Notes: generated from the letters alone by a model not told the origin. DNA of 64,000 nucleotides from Marinobacterium_A aestuariivivens (GCF_042661465.1 NZ_JBHSWE010000001.1:3906001-3970000), one strand, 5' to 3'; counted from the first letter of the stretch, positions 46,964 to 57,239 are shown. Made by a program: numbers and translations.

Positions 46964-48799
46964 ATGAAGAACACCACGCTTTCAGCCGCCGTGCTGCTGG
47001 GGTCTGCCGCCTGCCAGGCCGCGGCCGCGACCACCCTGAGTCCGGTCATCGTGACCGCGACCCGAACCGCCCAGACCGCCGATCAAACTCTGGCCTCGGT
47101 TACCGTCATTAGTCGCAACGATATCGAGCGCAGCCAGGCGCAACTGCTGCCGGAGCTACTGCGTGGTGTACCGGGACTGGCCCTGTCCAACAACGGCGGG
47201 CCCGGAAAGGCCACCTCCGTCTTTCTGCGCGGCACCAATTCCGATCACGTGCTGGTACTGATCGACGGAATCAAGGTCGGCTCCGCCACCGCCGGCACCA
47301 CCGCTTTCCAGGACCTGCCTCTGAGCCAGATCGAGCGCATCGAGATCGTGCGCGGTCCCCGTTCGAGCCTGTACGGCTCCGAAGCCATTGGCGGGGTGAT
47401 CCAGATCTTCACCCGCAAGGGGCAGGGCGAGCTCAGACCCAGGGCCAGTGTCACCCTGGGCTCCCACCAGACCCGGAGCGGCGATTTCGGGCTGTCTGCC
47501 GGCGGCGAGGCGGGCTGGTTCAACGCCGGCTTCAGTGCCCTGAACACCGAAGGGATCAATGCCTGTGATCCGGCCGCCGCGACGGCCTTCGCCGGCTGTT
47601 TCGCCGACGAGCCGGACAGGGACGGCTACCGCAACCGGGCGGCCTCGCTGCGGGCCGGGCGCCGGCTGAGCGACGATACCGAAGTTGCCTTCAACTGGCT
47701 GCGCACCGAGGGCGACTCCGAATTCGACGGCAACTTCCAGAACGAGTCCGAGTCCGGGCAGCAGGTGCTCGGAGTCAGTCTCGACAGCGCCCTGAGCGAG
47801 CATTGGCAGACCCGTCTGCAGCTCGGCCGCAGCTGGGACGAGTCCGACAACTTCAAGGACGGCGACTTCAGCAGCCGCTTCGATACCCGCCGCGACAGCG
47901 TCAGCTGGCAGAACGATATCGCCGTCGGCAGCACTGCGCTGCTGACGCTGGGGCTCGATTTTCAGCACGACGAAGTCAGCAGCACCGAAGACTTCGACGT
48001 CACCGAGCGTGACAACAGCGGCGCTTTCGCCCAGTACCAGTTCATGCTGGGCCGCCACGAGCTGATCGCCGCGTTGCGCCATGACGACAACGAGCAGTTC
48101 GGCAGCCAGGGCACCGGCAGTCTGGCCTGGGGCTACGACACCGCATACGGGGTACGGCTGACGGCCAGTTACGGCACGGCCTTCAAGGCACCGAGTTTCA
48201 ACGAGCTCTACTTCCCCTTCTTCGGCAACCCCGATCTGGCGCCGGAGGAGTCCGAAACCCTGGAGTTCGGTATCGCGGCGCCGCTCGGCCAGGGCAACTG
48301 GGCGCTGAACCTCTACGAAACCCGGATCGACGACCTGATCGCCTTCGATGCTTCCATCATGGCGCCGGCGAACGTCGAATCCGCCCGGATCCGCGGGCTG
48401 GAGCTGGTGCTGCAGCAGCCGCTCGGCGACTGGGACCTGAACGGCAATCTGACGCTGCTCGACCCCGAGGACCGGGATACCGGCAACCGCCTGCCGCGGC
48501 GTGCCAGGCAGAGTCTGCAGCTCGACCTCGATCGCGATTTCGGCCGCTACGGCGTCGGCGCCAGCGTCCATGCCGTGGGCAAGCGCTACGACGACCTGGC
48601 GAACAGCCGCGAGCTGGACGGTTATGCGACCCTGGACCTGCGCGCCAGCTACCGCTTTGCCGCCGACTGGACGCTCGGTGCCAGGGCCGTCAATCTGTTC
48701 GACCGGGACTACGAGACGGCCTCTTTCTACGAGCAGGAGGGTCGCAGCTTCTACGCCACCCTCAGCTACGCCCCCGCTAAAGGACTGTCACCATGCTGA
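46964..48799 (+). CDS. btuB: TonB-dependent vitamin B12 receptor BtuB
   Basis: A 611-residue outer-membrane receptor: a signal peptide (TTLSAAVLLGSAACQAAAA), a TonB-box-like SPVIVTATR near residue 25, a plug domain (PELLRGVPGLALSNNGGPGKATSVFLRG in parts; VRGPRSSLYGSEAIGGVIQIF near 130), and a beta-barrel ending in an aromatic-rich strand (SFYATLSYAP). Length and plug sequence fit BtuB. The cobalamin riboswitch upstream and B12 genes downstream fix the substrate. It imports cobalamin or cobinamide across the outer membrane with TonB energy. Confidence 0.93.
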   Translation: MKNTTLSAAVLLGSAACQAAAATTLSPVIVTATRTAQTADQTLASVTVISRNDIERSQAQLLPELLRGVPGLALSNNGGPGKATSVFLRGTNSDHVLVLIDGIKVGSATAGTTAFQDLPLSQIERIEIVRGPRSSLYGSEAIGGVIQIFTRKGQGELRPRASVTLGSHQTRSGDFGLSAGGEAGWFNAGFSALNTEGINACDPAAATAFAGCFADEPDRDGYRNRAASLRAGRRLSDDTEVAFNWLRTEGDSEFDGNFQNESESGQQVLGVSLDSALSEHWQTRLQLGRSWDESDNFKDGDFSSRFDTRRDSVSWQNDIAVGSTALLTLGLDFQHDEVSSTEDFDVTERDNSGAFAQYQFMLGRHELIAALRHDDNEQFGSQGTGSLAWGYDTAYGVRLTASYGTAFKAPSFNELYFPFFGNPDLAPEESETLEFGIAAPLGQGNWALNLYETRIDDLIAFDASIMAPANVESARIRGLELVLQQPLGDWDLNGNLTLLDPEDRDTGNRLPRRARQSLQLDLDRDFGRYGVGASVHAVGKRYDDLANSRELDGYATLDLRASYRFAADWTLGARAVNLFDRDYETASFYEQEGRSFYATLSYAPAKGLSPC

Positions 48800-49377
48800 A
48801 ACTCAGTTCCCGCGCCCAGCTAGGTCTGGGCCTGGGGCTGGCGCTGCTGATGCTCGCGAGCCGCGGGCACCACTTCGCCAGTCTCGAAAATCTGCCGAGC
48901 GCCTCCTGGGCGGTCTTCTTCCTGGCCGGTTTCTACCTGCGTTCTAAATGGGCCTTCCCGGCGCTGATGGTCGAGGCGGTGCTGCTGGATTTCGTGGCTA
49001 TCGGCTTCCAGGGCGTCTCCGACTTCTGCGTCAGCGCCGCCTACCCGATGCTGCTGCCGGCCTACGGTTCGCTCTGGCTCGGCGGCCAGTGGTTCGCCCG
49101 CCGATACCGGCCGCAGTTGGCGACCCTGGTGCCGCTTTCGCTGGCGGTGCTGGTGGCCTCCAGCCTCTGTCAGCTGATCTCCAGTGGCAGCTTCTACTTC
49201 TTCTCGGGGCGTTACGCCGACCCGACGCTGGCGGAGTTCGGTCTGCGCCTGTTGCGCTACGGGCCGCGCAGCCTCGAATCCCTGGCGTTCTACATCGGCA
49301 CCGCCGCGCTGCTGCATGCCGCCACTCTGGCTGCGCTTGGTCTGAAAACCACCGGCTCCACGGAGACAAAGACATGA
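48793..49377 (+). CDS. Integral membrane protein of the B12 operon (possible cobalamin/cobinamide uptake component)
   Basis: A 194-residue protein with about five or six membrane helices (LGLGLGLALLMLASRG; WAVFFLAGFYLRSKWAFPALM; AAYPMLLPAYGSLWLGGQWF; LVPLSLAVLVASSLCQLISSG). The size and helix pattern recall the S components of ECF transporters, but I cannot match it to a named one. Its ATG overlaps the btuB end by 7 bp, and its stop overlaps the cobO start. No btuCDF genes are present, so a role in moving the vitamin across the inner membrane is an attractive guess. Confidence 0.7.
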   Translation: MLKLSSRAQLGLGLGLALLMLASRGHHFASLENLPSASWAVFFLAGFYLRSKWAFPALMVEAVLLDFVAIGFQGVSDFCVSAAYPMLLPAYGSLWLGGQWFARRYRPQLATLVPLSLAVLVASSLCQLISSGSFYFFSGRYADPTLAEFGLRLLRYGPRSLESLAFYIGTAALLHAATLAALGLKTTGSTETKT

Positions 49378-49973
49378 ACGATCGGCAGGAGCGCCACAAG
49401 GCGAGAATGCAGCGCAAGAAAGCGGTGGTCGACAAGGCCATCGCCCGTGCCGAAACGGTGCGCGGCATCGTGCTGGTGCTGACCGGCAACGGCAAGGGCA
49501 AGAGCAGCTCGGCCTTCGGCATGGTGGCCCGGGCCCTCGGCCACGGCCAGCAGGTCGGGGTGGTGCAGTTCATCAAGGGGGCCTTCAGCACTGGCGAAGA
49601 GGCATTCTTCCGCCGGTTGCCGGGTGTGCGCTACCACGTCATGGGTGAAGGCTTCACCTGGGAAACCCAGGACCGGGAGCGGGATAAGCGCGCCGCCGAA
49701 GCCGCCTTCGATATCGCCCGCGAAATGCTGGCCGACCCGGCGATCAACCTGGTGGTGCTCGACGAGCTCAATATCGCACTGAAATACGGATACCTGGCTC
49801 TGGAGACGGTGATCGAGGCGGTTCAGCGCCGGCCCGAGCGGCAGAATGTCGTCATTACCGGTCGCGGCGCGCCGGTGGAACTGATCGAGCTGGCCGATAC
49901 GGTGACCGAGATGGGCGACGTCAAGCACGCTTTTCGCGCCGGCATCAAGGCGCAGCCCGGCATCGAGCTGTAG
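49374..49973 (+). CDS. cobO: Cob(I)yrinic acid a,c-diamide adenosyltransferase CobO (BtuR)
   Basis: A 199-residue enzyme with the P-loop VLTGNGKGKSSSAFGMVARALGHGQ near residue 36 (read in parts), VVQFIKGAFSTGEE near 65, and VVLDELNIALKYGYL near 127. This is the CobO/BtuR/CobA family that transfers the adenosyl group of ATP to the corrinoid cobalt. The N-terminal lysine/arginine-rich helix is normal for the family. It starts within the stop of the membrane-protein gene (ATGA). Confidence 0.95.
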   Translation: MNDRQERHKARMQRKKAVVDKAIARAETVRGIVLVLTGNGKGKSSSAFGMVARALGHGQQVGVVQFIKGAFSTGEEAFFRRLPGVRYHVMGEGFTWETQDRERDKRAAEAAFDIAREMLADPAINLVVLDELNIALKYGYLALETVIEAVQRRPERQNVVITGRGAPVELIELADTVTEMGDVKHAFRAGIKAQPGIEL

Positions 49974-49982
49974 GCGCCGGAC

Positions 49983-50627
49983 ATGACGGAGTTTGTCTTC
50001 AGTGACGCGGAGCGCGAAGCGGTTTACCGGGTGATTCGGGAGCGGCGTGATATGCGGCATTTCAGGCCCCACCCGGTCGATCCCGAGGTGCTGGCCCGGC
50101 TTCTGGAGGCGGCTCACTGCGCACCGAGCGTCGGGCTGATGCAGCCCTGGCGCTTTGTCCGCATCCTCGATGCCGGCAAGCGGGCAGGAATTGCTGCGCT
50201 GGTGGAGCAGGAACGTGAGAGGACTGCGCAGGCGCTGGGGGAGCGGGAGGCAGAATTCCTGCGCCTCAAGGTGGAGGGCGTGCGCGAGTGCGGCGAACTG
50301 CTGGTGGTGGCGCTGATGGACAAGCGCGAGGATCATATATTCGGGCGCCGCACGCTGCCGGAAATGGACCTGGCATCGGTGGCCTGCGCCATTCAGAACC
50401 TCTGGCTCGCAGCCCGCGCCGAGGGGCTCGGCCTGGGCTGGGTATCGCTGTTCGATCCGCAGGCACTGGCCGAGCTGCTCGGGATGCCCTGCGGCAGCCG
50501 TCCGGTCGCGGTGCTTTGTCTCGGTCATGTCGATGCCTTCTACAGCAAGCCGATGCTGCAGCAGCAGGGCTGGGCCGAGCCGCGCCCGCTGTCGGAACTG
50601 CTGTTTACCGACGGCTGGGGGCAATAA
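49983..50627 (+). CDS. bluB: 5,6-dimethylbenzimidazole synthase BluB
   Basis: A 214-residue flavin enzyme of the nitroreductase fold. RRDMRHFRPHPVDPEVLARLLEAAHCAPSVGLMQPWRF (in parts, near residue 21) is the BluB signature, and WVSLFDPQALAELLGMP near 150 is typical. It splits reduced FMN with oxygen to make the lower ligand of B12. It is 9 bp after cobO, and its presence means this organism can make its own lower ligand. Confidence 0.95.
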   Translation: MTEFVFSDAEREAVYRVIRERRDMRHFRPHPVDPEVLARLLEAAHCAPSVGLMQPWRFVRILDAGKRAGIAALVEQERERTAQALGEREAEFLRLKVEGVRECGELLVVALMDKREDHIFGRRTLPEMDLASVACAIQNLWLAARAEGLGLGWVSLFDPQALAELLGMPCGSRPVAVLCLGHVDAFYSKPMLQQQGWAEPRPLSELLFTDGWGQ

Positions 50628-50663
50628 TCCCCGGATGAAGACGATAGCCGGAGGTCGTTCGCC

Positions 50664-51589
50664 TTGAACACGGCGCTGCTGATGCTAGCCGCCTGTGCGC
50701 TGGACTGGCGCCTGGGCGAACCGCCGTTACGCTGGCATCCGCTGGTCTGGTTCGGCCGGCTGGTGGACCGGGTGGAAGCCCGCTTTCGCGACAGTGAAAG
50801 TCCGCCCTGGCGCCAGCGGCTGCACGGCATCATCGCCTGGCTGCTGCTGCTCGGGCCCGCTGTTGCCCTGGCCGTGTTGTTGCGGCAGTGGCCCTGGGTC
50901 TATGGTTGCGCGTCGCTCCTCGGGCTCTATTGGGCGCTGGGGCTGCGCAGTTTGCACGATCATGCACAACCTGTAGTCGTAGCCTTGCAACAGCATAACG
51001 AACCTCAAGCCCGCGAATATGCTTCGAGAATAGTGAGTCGAGACGCTGCAACAATGGATATTGAAGGTTCGACGATCGAGTCGATTCTGGAAAACGGCCT
51101 TGATGCGGTCTTCGGTGCCCTGTTCTGGTTCGCGCTGGCCGGCCTGCCCGGCGTGGTGCTGTATCGCCTTGCCAATACGCTGGATGCACGCTGGGGTTAT
51201 CGTTCCCCCGCTATCGGCATTTTGGCTGGGCCGCTGCCCGGCTCGACGATCTGCTGAACTGGGTGCCGGCCCGCTTGACGGCGGTCAGCTATGCGCTGCT
51301 GGGGCCCACCCGCCAGGCATTGCGCTGCTGGCGGCAGCAGGCAGCGGGTTGCGAGACCCCCAATGGCGGCCCGGTGATGGCGGCCGGTGCCGGCGCCCTG
51401 GGCATACGCCTGGGCGGGCCGACCCGCTACCGCGGCGAGTGGAAAGCCAAACCCTGGCTGGGCACCGGTTGCAAGCCGCAGGCGGCCGATATCCTGCGGG
51501 CACTGAAACTGGTCCGCAACAGCCTGCTGCTCTGGCTCGGGGTGGCGCTGATGGTCTCGGGGCATGAACTCTGGAATGGATATGCATGA
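50664..51589 (+). CDS. cobD: Adenosylcobinamide-phosphate synthase CobD/CbiB (one frameshift)
   Basis: A membrane protein of about 308 residues in two frames. The first has LDWRLGEPPLRWHPLVWFG near residue 12 and YASRIVSRDAATMD near 118. The break is at five C (51205-51209); a sixth gives SPRYRHFGWAAARLDDLLNWVPARLTA (in parts) and continues to the stop at 51589. A TTG start at 50664 is supported by GGAGGT 8 bases upstream. It attaches the aminopropanol arm to cobyric acid. It lies between bluB and cobC in a compact operon. Confidence 0.87.
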
Positions 51590-52624
51590 ATCTGCAAGCC
51601 CGCCGCAGCGCACGGCCGCCCAACAGGGCATGCGGGCGGATATGCTTGAGCATGGCGGCCGTTTGCGCGAAGCCTCGGCACGGTACGGCATTCCACTTGG
51701 AGACTGGCTGGACCTCTCCACTGGAATCAACCCCCGTGGCTTTGCGGTGCCGGCGCTGCCAGCGGCGTGCTGGACCCGGCTGCCGGAGGATGGCGATGGC
51801 CTGGAGGCCGCGGCCCGCACCTATTATGGCTGCCACGCGCTGTTGCCGGTGGCCGGCTCACAGGCGGCGATCCAGGCGTTGCCGCGGCTGAGGCCTCCTT
51901 GCCGCGTGGCGGTGATGGCACCGGGCTATCGCGAGCATGCCGAAAGCTGGCGACGCGCGGGGCACAGGGTCGAGGCACTTCGGGTCGAGCAGCTGCGGGC
52001 CGAGCTGCCGGACTGCGAGGTGCTGGTGCTGATCCATCCGGGCAATCCCGGTGGCGAGCGCTTCGGCCGCGACGAGTTGCTGGGCTGGCATCACCGGATG
52101 GCGGCGCGTGGCGGCTGGCTGGTGCTCGACGAGGCCTTTATCGACAGTACGCCGGAGCGGAGTCTGGCGTCCCTGGGCGGTCTGGCCGGGCTGATCGTGC
52201 TGCGATCGGTCGGCAAATTCTTCGGCCTGGCCGGTATCCGGGTCGGTTTCGTACTGGCCGAGACGGCACTGCTGTCCCGCTTGCATGAAGCGCTGGGGCC
52301 CTGGGCGATCGCCGGGCCGGCTCGCGAGGCGGCCCGTTTGGCGCTGCTGGACAAAGACTGGCAGCAGCAGGCGCGTACCCGCCTCGAGACCGGCAGCCGG
52401 TGCCTGAGGACGCTGCTGACCCGGTACGGACTGCCGCCTTCGGGGGCTGTGCGCTGTTTCAGTGGGTCCGGCTGGGCGGCGCCCGGACTGTCCATGAACA
52501 GCTGGCCGGGCAGGGGATCCTGACGCGATACTTTGAACGGCCGGCGAGCCTGCGCTTCGGTCTGCCGCCGGATGAAGCCGGTTGGTCCCGGCTGGAAACC
52601 GCCTTGAAGGAATTGACGCTATGA
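51564..52624 (+). CDS. cobC: Threonine-phosphate decarboxylase CobC (CobD of Salmonella), one frameshift
   Basis: A PLP-dependent class I/II aminotransferase-fold enzyme of about 350 residues. MLEHGGRLREASARYGIPLGDWLDLSTGINP (in parts) is the family N-terminus; VLDEAFIDSTPERSL is near residue 190; LRSVGKFFGLAGIRVG near 213 holds the PLP lysine. The break lies at five G (52442-52446); one more gives GCALFQWVRLGGARTVHEQL and the usual end. The start is uncertain: ATGs at 51564, 51576, 51582 and 51630 are all possible. It makes aminopropanol phosphate for CobD. It overlaps cobD, and its stop overlaps cobQ (ATGA). Confidence 0.86.
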
Positions 52625-54077
52625 ATGGCAAGACGCTGATGGTCCAGGGCACCACCTCCGATGCCGGCAAGAGCACCCTGGTGGCGGGTCTGTGCCGCGT
52701 GCTGGCGCGGCGGGGTATCGCGGTGGCGCCGTTCAAGCCGCAGAATATGGCGCTCAACAGTGCCGTTACCCTGGATGGCGGCGAGATCGGCCGGGCCCAA
52801 GCGGTCCAGGCTCAGGCCGCGGGCCTCGCGCCCCACACCGACATGAACCCGATCCTGCTCAAGCCCAATTCGGATACCGGCGCCCAGGTGATCGTCCATG
52901 GCAGGGCCATCGCCAATATGGAAGCGGCCTTTTATCACGACTACAAGCGGGTGGCGATGGAGGCGGTGCTTGCGTCCCACGACCGGCTCAGCCGGCAGTA
53001 CCGGGCGCTGATCGTCGAGGGCGCCGGTTCGCCGGCCGAGATCAATCTGCGCGACCGCGACATCGCCAACATGGGCTTCGCCGAGGCGGTCGACTGCCCG
53101 GTGGTCCTGATCGCCGACATCGACCGTGGCGGCGTTTTCGCCCATCTGGTCGGTACCCTCTCGCTGCTGAGTGAATCGGAACAGGCCCGGGTCGCCGGCT
53201 TCGTGATCAACCGTTTTCGCGGTGATATCGGCCTGCTGCAGCCGGGGCTGGACTGGCTCGAAGCGCACACCGGAAAGCCGGTGCTGGGCGTGCTCCCTTA
53301 CCTGCATGGCCTGCATCTGGAGGCCGAGGACGCGCTGCCGCGGGAGGTCGTACCGGCGACATCGGCACAGGGCTTTCGCGTACAGGTGCCGGCACTGCCC
53401 CATATCAGCAACCATACCGATTTCGACCCGCTGCGGCTGCATCCGCAGGTCGAGTTCGAATTCGTCGGGCCCGGTGCCGTGCTGGGGCCCGCGGATCTGA
53501 TCCTGCTGCCCGGCTCCAAGTCGGTGCGCAGCGACCTCGACTGGCTACGCGCCCGGGGCTGGGAACCCCATATCCGTCGACACCTGCGCTACGGCGGCAA
53601 GCTGATCGGCATCTGCGGCGGCTACCAGATGCTGGGCCGCGCCGTGCACGACCCGTTGGGGATCGAGGGCCGGCCGGCAGCAGTGAGGGGCTGGGGCTGC
53701 TCGACCTGGAAACCCGGTTGGCCCCCGACAAGCAGCTGCGCAATGTGTCCGGCAGCCTGCTGCTGGACGGGGCTCCGGTGGAAGGATACGAGATCCATGC
53801 CGGTGTCAGCGAGGGCGCGGCGCTCGGGCGTCCGGCGCTGCGCCTCGGCGACCGCTTTGACGGCGCCATCAGCGCGGATGATCAGGTGCTGGGCACCTAT
53901 GTCCATGGGCTCTTCGATGCCAGCGAGGCCTGCGACAGCCTGCTGCGCTGGGCCGGACTGGTGCAGGCCGCCACGCCCGATTACCGGCAGCTGCGCGAGG
54001 CGGGCATCGATCGTCTGGCCGATACCCTGGAGCAACATCTGGATATGACGGCGATCGACCGGCTGCTGGGGCTTTGA
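52621..54077 (+). CDS. cobQ: Cobyric acid synthase CobQ/CbiP (one frameshift)
   Basis: About 485 residues. The N-terminal dethiobiotin-synthetase-like ATPase domain has VQGTTSDAGKSTLVAGLCR at residue 8 and PFKPQNMALNS near 40. The C-terminal glutamine amidotransferase domain has the nucleophile Cys in LIGICGGYQMLG near 335. The frame breaks after DPLGIEG near 53670-53672; one more base continues to LLDLETRLAPDKQLRNVSG and ends with YVHGLFDASEACDSLLRW, containing the catalytic His. It amidates four side chains of adenosylcobyrinic diamide. It is the last gene of the B12 operon; cobU, cobS and cobT are not in the window. Confidence 0.88.
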
Positions 54078-54090
54078 GTCTTGAGCCGGT

Positions 54091-54290
54091 GTTGGGTTTC
54101 GCGCCTTCGGCGCTCTACCCAACCTACGTAGGATGGCGGTCGACCGGCTGCAGGGGCTTCAGGTGTAGCGGGCGTGACGTTGGGTTTCGTTCGCATTGCC
54201 CCTTCTCACGTAGGGTGGCGTTAGCGGTGCAAAGGCAGGGACTTTCGGATATCGCATCGTTCGGGCGCCGCGTAACCCACCAAGTCGGGC
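54091..54290. repeat. Mosaic of REP-like palindromes after cobQ
   Basis: A hairpin at 54091-54123 has arms GTTGGGT/ACCCAAC plus an inner GCGCC/GGCGC. A palindromic CCTACGTAGG follows at 54123-54132. GTTGGGTTTCG recurs at 54180. From 54211 to about 54285, GTAGGGTGGCGTTAGCG and CGCGTAACCCACC form a second long imperfect palindrome. The region between cobQ and the DUF2956 gene is made almost entirely of these and is probably a transcription end for both convergent genes. Confidence 0.65.
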
Positions 54291-54305
54291 GCAGCCCGAC
54301 CGTTG

Positions 54306-54640
54306 TCAGAAGGGTTTGATAACGAAATAAGCGGCGAACAGGCACCAGGAAAGAATCAACAGAACCCACGGCAGGGGGCTTGTCCGGCGCTCCGGGGTAG
54401 ATTCCGCTGTCGAAGTATCCGTCGCCTCTTCGTGCTTAGCCGCCTGTTTGCGTTCTTTGTCGACTGCCCGGGCTTTGGCCTTCTGCTGCTTCTTGTACTC
54501 GGCGATCCCCTTCTGAATCCCCTGGGCAATCAGCTTGGTCTGTTCCTTGGTCTGACCGGGGCGCTGTGTCGATCGTGCAATCTTCATTGCCTCGTCCTGG
54601 GTTTCGGGGACGCTGTCTGCTGTTTCGAATATCGGACCAT
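54306..54640 (-). CDS. DUF2956 small protein with C-terminal membrane helix (one frameshift)
   Basis: The conserved core ETQDEAMKIARSTQRPGQTKEQTKLIAQGIQKGIAEYKKQQKAKAR (in parts) is the DUF2956 signature; a single helix (LPWVLLILSWCLFAAYFVI) ends the protein. The expected N-terminus, MVRYSKQQTASP, is in another frame from ATG 54640 and joins the core if one base is added to the four G at 54606-54609. Total length is about 111 residues. The function is unknown; the family is common in marine gammaproteobacteria. Confidence 0.75.
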
Positions 54641-54703
54641 GGGCGGCTCTTGGTTGGAGTTTGGCGGCCAGCGGATGATTATCCGGGCCGATGCCGGTGG
54701 GCG

Positions 54704-55521
54704 TCAATCGGCGCCCGTCTCGATAAAGCGTCGCAGTCCTTCGAGATAACGATCGCGCGAGATCAGAAAGCCCGTATTGTGGTCGCCTTCGATCGACAGC
54801 AAGGTCCGGGGGCGGACCCGATCCGGTACAGGCGTTCGGCGTGGCGAAAGGGCACGATCTCGTCGTCGCGGCTATGGATAATCAGTACCGGCGCCGTCAC
54901 CCCCTGCAGGTACCGCGCCGTGTCGTAGCGGTAACGCACCAGCAGCCGAGCGGGCAGCCAGGGATAGAGTTCGGCGGCCATATCCGTGGCAGAGGTGAAG
55001 GCCGATTCCAGGATCAGGCCGCCGACGGAGTGCCGGCTCGCCAGCCGCGCCGCGACGGCGGCGCCGAGGGAGCGGCCGAACAGCAGAATCTTCGAGGCCG
55101 GCACGTTCAGCCGTCCAAGGAGATAGGCCAGCGCCGCCTCACCGTCCCGGTAAAGACCCCGCTCGTTGGGACTGCCGCTGCTCCGGCCGTAGCCGCGGTA
55201 GTCGATGATCAGCACCGAGAGCCCGAGTTCGTGAAAGAGTGCCAACGAATCCAGCCGGTGGGATATATTGCCGGCATTGCCGTGCAGGAACAGCAGCGTG
55301 GCGCTACCCGGTTCCCCCGGCAGGTACCAGCCGTGCAGTCGCTCGCCGTCGTCGGTGTCGATTTCGACATCCCGGTAGCGCAGCCCGATATCCGCCGGTG
55401 TCGCCACCAGTGCCTGGCTGGGCAGGTGGATCAGCCGGCCCTGAAACAGCCAGAGCAGAGCGACCAGCAGCAGGTAGCCGGCCATGATCAGTAGCAGCCA
55501 CTGCATCAGGGTGCGGAACAT
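54704..55521 (-). CDS. Alpha/beta hydrolase with N-terminal membrane anchor (one frameshift)
   Basis: About 272 residues. A hydrophobic N-terminal helix (WLLLIMAGYLLLVALLWLF) anchors a serine-hydrolase domain of the BEM46/YsgK type: LFLHGNAGNISHR near residue 78, YRGYGRSSGSP near 107, nucleophile Ser in LFGRSLGAAVAARL near 147, and Asp in IIHSRDDEIVPFRHAERLY near 216. The frame breaks at five G on the + strand (54808-54812); a sixth gives SAPRTLLSIEGDHNTGF, which supplies the catalytic His, and ends at 54704. The substrate is unknown. Confidence 0.82.
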
Positions 55522-55567
55522 CGGAAAGCAGTTTGTCTATCTATGCGGCTGGCCGCCTGGGCTGGTG

Positions 55568-56188
55568 TCACGGGGTCTCGTACCGGGTGCCATGTTGGAA
55601 CAGCAGGGTGCCGTAGAAGATAAAAATATAGCCGAGCAGCTCCAGCGATTCCTGCACGCTGTTCTTCACCAGCGAGACGTGGCCGTTGGGCAGGACCTGA
55701 TCCCAGAGCCCGCCCGTTCCCATCACGCGGCTGAAGAACAGCAGAATGGCGAGGCCGGCGAGTATGTAGTTGAACGGGACCGAGCCCGTCGCCGACGCCA
55801 TGGCCGGCAGGATGGACCTGTGCTGAAAGGCGGCCAGTACAAGCGCAAACAGGGCCATCAGGGTGGCGGGATAGATCCAGAAGCCGTGGTCGATCAGGTC
55901 GAACAGGGCGTCCTGCTCGCGGATAATCATGCAGCTGAAAAAGCCTGCGACCAGGACGTAAAAGCCACGACCTGCAGGCCGGCGCGCCGCCAGGAGCCAG
56001 AAGATCGCGGTCGAGCCGAGCAGCAACAGCGTTTGGGACAGCTCGATGGCGCCGAACTCGGCTACCTCGTCGTCGAATACGACGGTGTCCAGCAGCAGGG
56101 CGAGGGGTGTCCAGAGCATGGCGAGCACCATCGCGAAGAAACGGATCAGGGCGCGAAGAACGACAGCTATATAGGTACGGTTTTGCAT
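55568..56188 (-). CDS. Polytopic membrane protein of unknown function
   Basis: A 206-residue protein with about six membrane helices (FFAMVLAMLWTPLALLLDTVV; SQTLLLLGSTAIFWLLAAR; FYVLVAGFFSCMIIREQDALFDLI; GFWIYPATLMALFALVLAAF; YILAGLAILLFFSRVMG). An acidic patch and the IREQDALFD motif between helices are notable. I do not recognise a named family. The flanking genes are on the same strand but not close enough to imply an operon. Confidence 0.6.
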   Translation of the reverse strand: MQNRTYIAVVLRALIRFFAMVLAMLWTPLALLLDTVVFDDEVAEFGAIELSQTLLLLGSTAIFWLLAARRPAGRGFYVLVAGFFSCMIIREQDALFDLIDHGFWIYPATLMALFALVLAAFQHRSILPAMASATGSVPFNYILAGLAILLFFSRVMGTGGLWDQVLPNGHVSLVKNSVQESLELLGYIFIFYGTLLFQHGTRYETP

Positions 56189-56367
56189 AAAAGGTAATGA
56201 ATAGGCTCAGGCGAGGGGCCGTCGTCGGGTTTCCGGGGCAGTCGATATGCTTTGGGGGCGGCTGGTTGCGGGTCATTGGCCCTGCGTCCCGGCGTCTGCG
56301 TATCGATGTTGCAGCGCAGTATAACCGAGGGGCTGAAGGCAGGCGAGCGCGCCGGCACCCCTGTCGG

Positions 56368-57108
56368 CTAACGCAATAGAAAGATCAGCGTCATCAGCAG
56401 GCCGACGATGATCACGATGGCACGCACGATGCGTGGCGACAGGGCGCGGGCGATGCCGGCGCCGCTGTAACCGCCGATCGTGGCCGCCACCATCATCAGC
56501 AGCGCCTGGGGCCATTCGACGATGCCGGCGACGGCGAAGGCTGCGACCGAGATCGACGACAGCACGAACGACAGCAGGTTCTTCAGGCCGTTCATCAGAT
56601 GCAGGCGCTGCATGCCGGCGGCGGCGAACTGCGCCAGCAGCATGATGCCGAGCCCGCCATTGAAATAGCCGCCGTAGACCGACACCGCCAGCAGCCCCGG
56701 CGCCATCGGCAAAGGCTCGCCGGAGCGGCGCAGCAGGGACATCAGCCGGTTGCCGAAGGCGAACAGCAGCGTTGCCGCCAGCAGCAGAAAGGGCACCACG
56801 AAGTCGAACACCTCGGCCGGCGTCACCAGCAGCAGCAGGGCGCCGGCGATGCCACCGGCCAGGCTCAGCAGACAGAGCCTGACCAGCTCTGAGGCGGTGA
56901 ATTCACCGATTTCCCGTCGAAAGCCCAGGGCACCGCTGAGATAGCCCGGCAGCACGGCGACGGCACTGGTGGCGTTGGCCGCGATCGGCGGCACGCCGGC
57001 ATAGACCAGCGCCGGAAAGGTCAGAAAGCTGCCGCCGCCGGCAATGGTGTTCAGCACCCCGGCGCAGTAGCCGGCCAGCATCAGCAATACGTAGTCGAAA
57101 ATCGTCAT
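56368..57108 (-). CDS. TSUP-family (TauE/SafE) anion exporter
   Basis: A 246-residue membrane protein with eight predicted helices and the TSUP signatures GVLNTIAGGGSFLTFPALVYAG near residue 18 and the second-half VYGGYFNGGLGIMLLAQF near 135. The family exports sulfite, sulfoacetate or related organosulfur anions. The ATG at 57108 has GGAAGG 6 bases upstream. It is divergent from the FAD oxidoreductase gene across 131 bp. Confidence 0.88.
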   Translation of the reverse strand: MTIFDYVLLMLAGYCAGVLNTIAGGGSFLTFPALVYAGVPPIAANATSAVAVLPGYLSGALGFRREIGEFTASELVRLCLLSLAGGIAGALLLLVTPAEVFDFVVPFLLLAATLLFAFGNRLMSLLRRSGEPLPMAPGLLAVSVYGGYFNGGLGIMLLAQFAAAGMQRLHLMNGLKNLLSFVLSSISVAAFAVAGIVEWPQALLMMVAATIGGYSGAGIARALSPRIVRAIVIIVGLLMTLIFLLR

Positions 57109-57239
57109 CGGCGTCCTTCCGCGCAGGGTGGTCAAAGACTACCCGCGACATCCGTCACTGGCAATCGTCGGTGCTGTCCCGTGCTGATCTGTTTGAACTG
57201 TCGCGCCGTAGAGACATCTCTATATAGTGGAGGTGCTTT

